Assembly (NCBI GenBank): GCA_965178125.1
Contig: OZ237757.1
Coordinates: 186,001-250,000, forward strand
Direction: 5' to 3'
Source: Bilabrum cf. latius
Taxonomy: Eukaryota > Bigyra: Bicosoecida > Bigyra > Bicosoecida
DNA length: 64,000 nucleotides
The notes beneath the pieces were generated by a model, which had not been told where the DNA came from, made no database searches, and saw only the letters and a program-made list of their open reading frames with translations. Positions 1 through 8,744 of this stretch are shown here, in pieces. A program made the translations under genes and the position numbers. Position 1 is the stretch's first letter, and each line of letters begins with the position of its first letter.

Positions 1-424
1 TCGAACACATCCGTGTTAGAGGAATCGTAAAAGCCAGGCTTTAAAAAATCGGCACCGCCCGACCCACGCCCTCCTGACCCCCCTTCCGTTGTCCAGCTTC
101 CGAATGAGTCAGGTGATGTACGCCCTCCGCGATGGACCGAGCCCACGCACGCCATAACGTACTCATACCCCACAGGCCCGCCCGACTCCGACTCCTCGCA
201 CATTTGCTCGCCCAATCATGTACACTCGTCACACTGCATACTCACCAAATTTTAACCCAAGCCAAATCTCTCAAGGTTCAGCTTTTCACGGCCATAAAAC
301 CCCCCAAGAACTGTGTTGGGCCATAATGAGAGCTCGCAATAAACCGTAGTATAGCATTAGGCTCATAAATCATGGTAGACAGAGACAACGCTAGTAGAGC
401 ACGAGCGGGAAGCGCACCTTCTTG
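1..424. other. Upstream flank, no gene recognised
   Basis: I see no convincing coding region, RNA gene or repeat here. The short open frames on both strands have no domain features. The stretch is more AT-rich just before position 425, which fits a 5' flank or promoter of the membrane protein gene that starts there. Confidence 0.5.
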
Positions 425-3400
425 ATGCAGCGGAGCGGAGCTGCACAGCTAGTGAATCGGTGCGTTTTAATCGCCTTGGTTTGTCTCTGTGTAGTAATTG
501 TGTTTGGATTGGCATGGAAGCTGTCTTCCGTCAACAATGTGTCTGATCGAGAAGCTCGATCCGTGCAGGACAAGTCGACCACTGATGGTACACCAGAAAG
601 CACGATAGGAGTCCAAATGGGAGTCTTGCGCGACCTGAATTCTGAATTATACGTACCAATACTCGAAGGCGCGTCTGATAGGGAGAGCGTGGGGAGTCGC
701 AGCTCTGCAGGGCAGGTCTAGGCAGGCGGCGAAGATGACGTTTGGTCAGAACAGCCAGCCGCTGAGTCGTTTACGCAGGCTCAGTCCGAGCCAAGGCCCA
801 GCGAGAATTCACCACGAGGCAATGGTGCCGCTGAGAGCAGCAAATCCCAGCCCGCACTGCCAGGCACCAGCACAAGCACAAGCACAAGCACCAGCACCAG
901 CACCAGCACCAGCACCGGCACCAGCACCAGCACCAGCCCCGTAGAGGACAGCCCTCCAGCTTGGCTCACAGGCCGCAAGCTCGTGCTCTGGAAGCAGCGA
1001 CAGAGGTTGCAGAAAATCAAGCAAGAACGATTGCACGCACAGCAGCTCGAGCACGAGTCCCAGGACATCTGGTCCGAGGACAGGCAGCTTGCTGAGTCCC
1101 ACGCTCTGACAGCGCGCGAGCAAGACAGGGGCGCAAGGCACCGTGCAGGGGGTAGCCCCGTTCGAGCCGCGGGCTACAGTGACCAAGTCAAACAGGACAG
1201 GCCAGGCGTGCAATCGCAATCCTCGCACGGATTTGCCGGCCTGCAGACCCCAGCTGAATCGCAGCAATCAGAATCAGCGCAGTCGGAACCCCCAGAGGCG
1301 GTCCCCCCAAATCGTGCTGCAGAGCAGCTGACAAGCTAGAATGAGGCCCAGCACGAGAGCACACCATCCACTAGCCCCTCAAAACCCGCCTCGTACACGT
1401 ACCGAGGCCACCGCCCGGAGTACTCGTGGGAGCAGCTTGAGGTGGACCCGAAGGCAGGGCTCAAGCCCTTGGTCCTAGGCTCGGAGGCGGCCGGGCGCTC
1501 TGCTCGGAGCCAGTCCGCTGGGTTAGACGACTGGCACCCTTGTCGGACCATGCTCCTCGGAAGTAGATCGTTGCAGAGGTGCACTGCACTGTGGCACGCG
1601 GTGGACAGGTCGACCGGACCGGCGCAGGCACAGGCACAGGCACAGGATAGCGACTCACCAGATGCCCGCCCCCTGCTGTTTCGATACTTGCGGGGGCATT
1701 CAACCCTGAGCAGAGCGGGACTGACACCTAGTCTGTTCCCTCCGCTCGTCACACCGCAGCAGCACCCGCTTCTCCCACCCGCGTCGGCTTCGCCAAAGGA
1801 AGAGTGGGCCCTGATCGAGAACTTGCGGCAGGCGCACGCCCGCGAAGCCGAGCTGCTGGTCCTCATGACCACGGCCATGAGGCACGTCGTGAGCATGCCC
1901 ACCGCCGAGCACGAAGGGTGGCTCCGATCTGGTGGAATACCACTATCTACACCTTACAGAGTGGTCCCAGACGCACGGCACCCGTGGGAGGTCGCCGCAG
2001 CCTGCGACGAGGACCCGTCCTGCGAAGGCTTCACCCCGGACGGGCGGCTCTTCAGGTGGATCGGGGTGGGCATGATGGCTTCGTTCCATAGCAAAAGCGA
2101 GAAGAAGCTGGCCAAACCGGAGCTTCCCAGGCCCGTGTATGACCAGGTCAGGCAGCACAGGGAGGGGCTGCCGGAGCGGATCCTTCTGGCGGCCGAAGAC
2201 CTGGCCAAAGACGGCTCAACGGACACATAGGCGATCACGATGCCGGAGGCCGTGGCAAGGGTGTGCGAGGAGTGGGGCAGGGCAGACGGGCTGCTGGCAG
2301 ACAGCGACAACTGGCCCAAGCCAGTGCTAGATGCAGTCCGGAGCAGGAGGGCGGGCAGGCTCGAGCTGCTGGTGGCAGCCCAGCACGCGAAGCAGGAGGA
2401 GAATGAAAACCACAGGATGCGGGTGCGAGAGAAGGATCACGAGGGTGACCCCTTCGTCCCGGCCCCGGCCCGAGTGAACGCCCCTCCCGATCTCTCAGAG
2501 ACCCAGTGGCAGCTGGCTGAGATCGCCGCGCGGGCAGCGGAATCCGTCCCCCTGTGGATGGTGGATCCAGCCGTGGATGCAGTGGCCAGGGCGGCAAGGC
2601 GACCGGTTGGGGAGGTTCCTGCAGCAGATGGCATTGGCACCAAGCTGCAGCCCGGCCCTGGAGACTGGTCGAGGGTGTCGCTGGACGAGCTGAGGGCCGC
2701 CATAGGACTGCCTGCCGTGCCACTGGACTCGAACGAGCTGGCGAGCGGAGGGGCGGACGCGGGGCGGTTCCTTGGCATCAAGGGGGTCTTGTAGGTGGCC
2801 CGTAACACCGCTGAAGGGGTCTTTGAGCGGCGGCTGACAGAGGCGAAGGGACGTGACGCACCCGTGTACCCTCTGAGATCGCCCATCGAGCCCCTTGTGG
2901 TGAAGAGGGTGGTGTCAGGCATGCCGCGGGTGGTGCCAATCGAGCCGGCCGCGCCCGCCCCGATGACTCCGAGGGAGCAGAGGAAGCACCAGGCCCGGCT
3001 GGCTCGGGAGGCAGCCGCGGAGAAACGCAGGATCAAAAAGCAGAAGCTGGCGGAGCTCCGGGCTGCGGGCCACCACGGAGTGAATCCAGACGCGGATGAC
3101 AAGGACGTTGAGGAAGACGGCGAGGGCGAAGGATAGGGTAACGAGGGTTTGGATGGCGGTGAAAGTAAGGCGAAAAGCAGCATGTCCGTTCTGCGAGACC
3201 TCTACACGCACGATACCGCTTTGGAATCAGTCACTCTGACGAGCGAAGAGGCATAGGATCCTTGGGCGATCGACGGCGACGATCCCCTGGATGTGCCCGA
3301 CTGGGCAGCTAGGAGGGACACGTGGTTCGAGATCTGGGGCACCGACATAGTGGGAAACGACATCACTCGCGTTAAGCTGGACGACCAGGACAAGAAGCAG

Positions 3401-3889
3401 ATGGAGCAGGCGTTCAGCGAGGCAAGGGCAGCAGGGACGGAAGGAAGATCCAGAGGGTGGCTGCCCACCTCTTTGCGCGACCTCCGCGCCGACAGGGCGG
3501 CCCGAAAGGAGGAGACGGTGATGTCCTCCCTGGGAGAACCGTCTAGCAAATGGCGGACGCAGCTTCGGTCGCGAGGGGCCGTCAGCGGTGTGGTCACTGG
3601 CATAGAGGACTCTGAGCAGCAGGAGGGCACTTTGCCTCACTTGCGACCATACGATGGCCTCTCCGAAGCCGCCATCGCTGCGCTGCGGGGAATGGCATGG
3701 CCTCAGCGGGTGCAGAACAAGATGAGGATGGACGGTGGTGGGGCCGTTGGTGCTGCCCTGCGGCGGCACTGCGAACAAACACCCGGATGTGTGGCAGTCA
3801 ACTCGAACGGATGGATGAAGAGCACTGCGAGCACCGGGATGATGGCATCGCACAAGGTCATCAGCGTCTGGATCCCCTTGCGACCATAA
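425..3889 (+). CDS. Type II membrane protein with PAN-like modules, 5' part of a transposon-split gene (putative glycosyltransferase)
   Basis: The frame opens at ATG 425 and runs to a TAA at 3887-3889 that lies inside the left end of a transposon. Six in-frame TAG codons (719, 1337, 2228, 2792, 3134, 3254) are read as Gln. A short basic N-terminus is followed by one hydrophobic segment (residues about 12-32, CVLIALVCLCVVIVFGLAW), so this is a signal-anchor type II protein, probably of the Golgi or another secretory membrane. A Thr-Ser low-complexity stem follows. Two related Cys modules lie near 1975-2155 (core CDEDPSCEGFTPDGRLF) and 3745-3875 (core CEQTPGCVAVNSNGW). Both continue with GMMAS and resemble PAN/Apple modules. 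The second module is cut by the transposon and continues at 6650. The uninterrupted gene would encode about 1,759 aa. Type II topology is well supported; enzyme function depends on the 3' part. Confidence 0.6.
870..942 (+). repeat. Imperfect AGCACA/AGCACC microsatellite coding Thr-Ser repeats
   Basis: Tandem hexamers of the type AGCACA, AGCACC and one ACCGGC lie in the frame of the type II membrane protein and encode a Thr-Ser run. It lies between the membrane anchor and the first Cys module, where glycosyltransferases often have a flexible, O-glycosylated stem. Confidence 0.75.
3870..3875. repeat. Left copy of GGATCC direct repeat flanking the transposon (likely target-site duplication)
   Basis: GGATCC lies directly outside the left inverted repeat and again directly outside the right one (6644-6649). 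Removing the element plus one copy joins codons tgg atc to cga agc and restores one reading frame. GGATCC is itself palindromic, so its status as a duplication rather than part of the inverted repeat is not certain. Confidence 0.6.
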
Positions 3890-3898
3890 CTGTCCCAA
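3876..3898 (+). repeat. Left terminal inverted repeat of the transposon
   Basis: The repeat begins CCTTGCGACCATAACTGTCC and matches the complement of 6621-6643 over 23 bp without mismatch. It carries the TAA that terminates the interrupted host gene. Confidence 0.9.
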
Positions 3899-3905
3899 CC
3901 AACTG

Positions 3906-3917
3906 CAACTGTCCCAA
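3906..3917 (+). repeat. Left subterminal inverted repeat of the transposon
   Basis: CAACTGTCCCAA repeats the inner part of the terminal repeat. Its exact complement lies at 6403-6414. A likely role is as an additional transposase binding site. Confidence 0.6.
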
Positions 3918-3968
3918 GATTCAAATGCGACCACTTCTTGAGCTCATACAGGTCTCAATTCTAGAGTT

Positions 3969-6320
3969 ATGCAAGCATCCTCCTCCAGTTCTAAAGAATC
4001 ATCAATACTCGACGCAATTGACGACTCGGATACTCGGGCTATCCTTCAGGTGTCTGTGGATGACGTGAATCGTGTGCTCGCTTGGCGCACGGCCTTGGAG
4101 CAATCGGTAGAAGAATGCACAGCTGAGCAGCCTGAGATGCGACTATATGAAGCGCAGCAAGCAGATTATATAATTTACAAGCAAAAGCTTTAGGTGTGGA
4201 GGGAGAGAAATCCCGGTAAGGTTCAAAATGACAGTGAAATCTACCGAGAGATTCAAAATGAGGTGTACCCAGAAAAGACGTTTAGCGCTGTCCGGAAGCG
4301 ATTCCAGCGAATCTAGCAACGATTAACGTGCCCCCTACAGGATTTGTGTTGGCGAACAGATTTGCCCTAGTATGTTGAACGGGCACTTGCGAAGCTGGTC
4401 ATATTGCGAGAGGATGAGAAGGTGCCGTTCACGCTTGAAGGACTGCGCCGAACTGCAACAGGCCTTCGCAACGACTTTTGTGCTGGTTCACACAAGGATG
4501 GGGTGCCACTATCGCGTGTGTGGTCAACCAGATTTCTAAAGGCTCATAAACTGAAGGATTTGCAAGGTGAAGAGAAGACAATCAATCGTAGCGTGGCGGA
4601 GAGCCACACGTGCTTGCTGGACTGGTTTGGCGAAGGAGCAGCAAAACGAGGCCTGGTACTCAATACTGAGCTTGGCGTCGTCGTGTCAGGGACGTGCATT
4701 TATCACGAACGATTGTAGTTAAACATAGATGAGACTGTGATCATACTGCATGCCCAGCCAGGGTAGGGCGCAAGGGTTGACGGGGCGGACCGTCTGGTGG
4801 TCAGGGCCGAATCGCCCCGTGCTGCGCTTCGCGCGACGCATTTTTCCAATACAAACGTATCATTCGTTCCTGTTGTATCAGCGAAGGATGGAATTGTTGC
4901 TGGCCTTCTCGTTTTCCGCTACGATGGCAAGTCTCAAAAGGTCAAACGCGAGATCCAGCGCGAGCAGGAATATGTGGCAGCCCGGTTGCAACGTGCGCAA
5001 GCCCAGCGCGATGCGGGCAAGCTCGACGACGACGGCCTGAAGGCGGAGCTCGAGGATATTCTAGCTGAGGTAAGGCTATCTGGGAATGTTGTGGACCCCT
5101 CGTCTGTCCAGAAACTCTTCTTGGTGCTAGCCAAGACGGACATCGAGCTCCTCGACATCATCGTGTTCTGTGCGACCCCCTCCGGCTACAGCAACGTCGG
5201 GTCCTTGTCCCTGCTGCTTCCAAAGATCGTGGAGTACGCAGCTAGAGTGCGAAGGGAAGAGAGGCTCCCTCCCACAGCTAGAGTACTGCTCACGATGGAC
5301 AACCACTCGACGCATGACCAGCGGAGCCTCAGGAAGTTCTGCGCTGCCAACAACATCGACATCGAGCTCCTCCTTCCAATGAGCACCCACTTCCTGCAGC
5401 CCCTGGACGTCGCGTGCATGTCGTCCTTCAAAGCAGAGCTTCGTGGTGTTAAGAAAGACTTCTGTGTCTATCTGAGCTAGCTTCATTTCATGGAAGCATT
5501 CATGGCGTCTGCCCCGGAGGCGAAGAAGTCGGCACTAGCGAAGGCGTCGTGTGACGCGATCGGGGAGGAGTGGATCGCACCGCTGGTCTTGACCTGTGCA
5601 AGCCACAGCTTTCGAGCTTCGAATGCTGCTAGTGGATTCAAGAAGTGCGGACTTCTCCCGTTCAACCCTTCCGTTGTAGTTGACATGGACAAAGTCAAGC
5701 AGCACAGGGCCACGCTGCAGAGGGCCCGGGAGGGGGCCAGTGGTAGTGAGCTGTCAGACGTAGCCAAAATACTGGAGAGTATCCCGACAGAGTCAGGATC
5801 TTTCGTGAAGAGTACTACGGCTGCCAGTGGAGCAGGCGCATCTGAGCCGTAGTCATCATCCTCGTCTGCTGTGCTTGGGCCTGCCACGGCTGACAACCTC
5901 GGGGGACTGGCGAGCGCCCAGCGCGTGGTGAGCGCCCATGATGCCCTGGCGAAGAGACGCCCCAACACGGCTGCATTCCTGAGATTAGCAGGTTTGGGGC
6001 TTCAAGCAAAGATTGAAAGCGCAGCTCGGGCACAACAATCTCAGAAAAGGCGACCAAGGCTGAAGGGGCTGCAAGGCAACCGTGGGGCCATCGGGCCCCG
6101 GGGGGGCGGGGGTGACGCCGCTTAGCTGCGGAAAAATCAGATGCGCGACCGCCCACTCTAGGATCAGTCCACAGATGAGATTATTGAGCAGCTTGAGGAG
6201 GCTAGAGTCAACCTGGACGCAATGAGAGCTCAGAATCAGGCCCTCAAGGCCAAGATCGCGAAGATCTAGGCTGCAAGCAACAAGAGGGCCATGCCAGCTT
6301 CAAAGAAGCGTCGAACTTAA
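3969..6320 (+). CDS. Pogo/Tigger-family DDE transposase (783 aa)
   Basis: One frame runs from ATG 3969 to TAA 6318-6320 with ten in-frame TAG codons read as Gln (4191, 4314, 4368, 4716, 4764, 5478, 5850, 6123, 6159, 6267). The N-terminal half has a CENP-B/Tigger-like DNA-binding region (around PLSRVWSTRFLKAHKL). The catalytic domain shows the pogo triad in typical settings: NIDET near 4730, LTMDNHSTH near 5290, and FLQPLDVACMSSFK near 5390-5430. The C-terminus is basic and contains a short leucine-heptad coiled coil (near 6170-6270). No TAA or TGA breaks the frame, so the enzyme looks intact under the host code. It would catalyse excision and insertion of the element at its inverted repeats. 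Confidence 0.85.
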
Positions 6321-6402
6321 TATTTTTATATATGATTATACTGCTATTATACTGGAAACCTGAAAAAAAAGTGTGAAATGCGAGATATTTAGGACTTTGA
6401 AG

Positions 6403-6414
6403 TTGGGACAGTTG
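6403..6414 (-). repeat. Right subterminal inverted repeat of the transposon
   Basis: TTGGGACAGTTG is the exact complement of 3906-3917. The 320 bp between the transposase stop and the right end hold this site, an AT-rich stretch and partial copies of the same core, but no gene. Confidence 0.6.
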
Positions 6415-6620
6415 TGATTTTTACCAGGCGCGATCATGCCGGCCGCCAAGGCCGCCATCTTTGGTCGGTCATAGCTTGAAGAGAACATGTCGTCCTGAAA
6501 ATCTGGTTACAGTTTTGAAATCTCCTTGAAAACCTGCTTCATTACCGAAAAGGACAGGGCCATAGTTGGACATTATTGCTCCGAATTTTGCGACTGAAGT
6601 TGGGAATTTTGCCGTTCAGC

Positions 6621-6643
6621 TTGGGACAGTTATGGTCGCAAGG
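6621..6643 (-). repeat. Right terminal inverted repeat of the transposon
   Basis: This is the perfect complement of 3876-3898 and ends GGTCGCAAGG next to the right GGATCC. Confidence 0.9.
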
Positions 6644-6649
6644 GGATCC
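6644..6649. repeat. Right copy of GGATCC direct repeat
   Basis: This is the partner of 3870-3875. The codon atc inside it (6646-6648) continues the frame of the atc at 3872-3874. Confidence 0.6.
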
Positions 6650-8478
6650 GAAGCAAAGGCCCGCCTCTGCCGCATGACTACCTGCTCAGGACTATCCTGT
6701 CCCTTCAGAGAGAGGTGGCCGCGGCTGCACAGGATGGGGCGGTGGATGCGATGGGTCAGGTGGACGATACAGCTGGGAGGCGTTGCGTAGAGGCGTCTAG
6801 TCTGCTGGCTTCGACTGCGATGGATGGGGAACATAAAGCACCGTCTGCGGGTATTCCGGGCGGGCTGAGGGGCTCGCAGCCTGTAGACCATGCAGGTTCG
6901 GCATTTGAACCAATTTCTTGGTCGCAAGCCATCGCCAGGTATCCGACGCTGCTGCCGCCGAGTGCAGTGGCCGATCTGGATGGGACCTCTATGGGCGGGG
7001 GACACCTGCTCGAGGCCACCGTCGCGACCGTGCCAGGCGACTCGGATTACTCAGCTCCAGTGCGATTACCCGCTGATGTGCATGCGAGCGTTGCAGCTAG
7101 GCTCAAAGGTGCGGTGTAGGGCCCCAGCGGGGAGCAGTCGGCTTCTTCGCTCGCTGCCGAGCTGGCCGTGATCGGGTCCCTGTCAGCAGCGATGGGTAGA
7201 GCGGTGGCCGGCACCAAGCCTTCCACTGCTTGCGTGGATCACGCCAGGCTCGTGTTTGGCCACGGGGCTGAAGACCCTCTGAGTCTGGACCAGAATCAGA
7301 CCGCCGATGCTGCCATATCTGCCGCGACAAATGCGGTGCAGTCGGCGGGAGACGGTCGAGCCCCTGCTGCCTCCTCCCTTCCGCCCGTCTCTGGCGAGCT
7401 TGAGCACCTGGCTGCCAGAGGCAAGGTGCACGTGTTTGTGATCAACACGTCGCCTCCCCTGGGTCGCATGGAGACGGCCGCGAGCAAAGAGCTGGCGCTG
7501 TACCGCAAGGCAAAGAACAAGGACACCGCGGGAACGAAGGAGCAGAGGGCGATGGGAAGGAGACGAAGACAGCCGTTGCAGGGCGTGGCGCAGTCGGACT
7601 ACCCCGCCTTTGAGCTACTTCGGTCGCTTCCTGGCTTGGCGGATGACCCGCGGGTCACCATCCTCGATGCGGCCGAAGTGGAGCGCACGGTGGAGGCCAT
7701 GCCCCCGCCGCACCAGTGGGGGCAACCGCCCCCCAGCAAGAAGAAAAAGGTGCCCCCGCGCGGTGAGATCAACCAAAACCTGCAGCTCGCAGACGTCATC
7801 GATGATGTGTTGAAGCGAACCGGCGAGCAACCGCAAGGGAGCGGGGGCAAGAACCGCAAGCCCCCTGCTCTCCTCATCTGGGAGGACGACTGCCACGTAT
7901 GCAGGGGCACTTTCAGGGCACTTTCGCAGCCTAGCATGTAGGGGGTGGGGCCTGGGCTGTGGCCCACGGTAAAGCAGAGCAGATGGGGAGAGGTGTTGAG
8001 GAAGGAGTGGCTTCTACCACTGGTCAAAGTGGGCAATGGAGGCAGCGGCGTGTTGCTGCCTCCCGTAGTGGCCTTTGACGGGTATGCCTCGTACTTGCGA
8101 CTCGTTCGCGGGCGATACAATGCTGACGTCGCAGTGTGGAGACATGCTGCGGACGAGTTGGGTGCTCCGGATCTTCTGAGCAAGCGGACGTTCTCCGCGC
8201 ACCGGGGCTAGAGGAGCTCCTTGCGTCCTGACGGCTGGAGGAACGGGTTCTGGGGCCGAGTTTAGTGCCTCAATGAGCTGGACTACTACTGGAGCGAGTA
8301 CCCAGACGATGGGGCGGCGTGTGCAGAGCTAGCCAAGGCGTACCGCAGGGGTCTGGAAGGAGACGTGGCCAAGGCGGCGGAGTCCGTTTCTAAAGGTGCC
8401 AAGCTGACCGAGGCAGAGGAGGCCCGGCTGCAGTGGAGGTGTGCGACGCACACGCGTGCCCCTCTGCAGGCAAAGTAA
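6650..8478 (+). CDS. 3' part of the transposon-split gene, putative GT-A-type glycosyltransferase domain
   Basis: The frame directly continues the 5' part once the transposon and one GGATCC are removed, and runs to TAA 8476-8478. It contains four TAG codons read as Gln (7117, 7939, 8209, 8263). The first residues (IRSKGPPLPHDYLLRTI) complete the second PAN-like module, in parallel with KKLAKPELPRPVYDQV in the first module. Further on, HVFVINTSPPLGRMETAA, an N-x-NLQ-type segment and LLIWEDDCHVCRGTF resemble the acceptor side and the acidic EDD metal-binding motif of GT-A glycosyltransferases such as GT54 or GT25. With the N-terminal signal anchor this suggests a Golgi glycosyltransferase. The enzyme assignment is an inference from one motif and topology. 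As it stands this part has no obvious start and is cut off from its anchor. Confidence 0.5.
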
Positions 8479-8744
8479 CTGTTGATGGTCACGGCAGATC
8501 CGGATCGGTAAATCTAATGAGTGGGGTAGACGTCTAGCCTGCCAGATCCGTTAAGGTGATGCATTTTGGTCCGCTCTGCAACCACTATCGGATCCATCCG
8601 ATCTGATAAAGATACCGTGCCCGGGTCGATTCAAATTTTCAGATATTGGAGTATCTCTACAATCCAATTAGAATGTAGCAGAAACTGCACAGAAACTAGT
8701 TATTGCCTGTCTGCTTGCATAGCTATCATAGAACCAAATTGTGT

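Larger units (their letters stand above)
3876..6643 (+). mobile_element. Pogo/Tigger-like DNA transposon, apparently intact
   Basis: The element is 2,768 bp, bounded by a perfect 23-bp terminal inverted repeat, with GGATCC on both flanks and a single full-length transposase in the same orientation as the host gene. A second, inner inverted pair of 12 bp (CAACTGTCCCAA at 3906-3917, its complement at 6403-6414) repeats the core of the terminal repeat, as expected for transposase binding sites. It sits inside the coding frame of a host gene, whose translation would stop at a TAA in the left repeat. Pogo elements normally duplicate TA. A TA does occur at 3887-3888 and 6631-6632, so a TA-duplication reading is possible but would require the target to have been a 36-bp palindrome. 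Confidence 0.85.

Noticed and set aside
3870-6649. Transposon spliced out as an intron
   Set aside because: I see no GT donor or polypyrimidine-AG acceptor at positions that would restore the frame.
8570-8660. Possible tRNA-like sequence (gggtcgattcaaatt) between convergent genes
   Set aside because: No matching D-arm, anticodon arm or acceptor stem could be paired.
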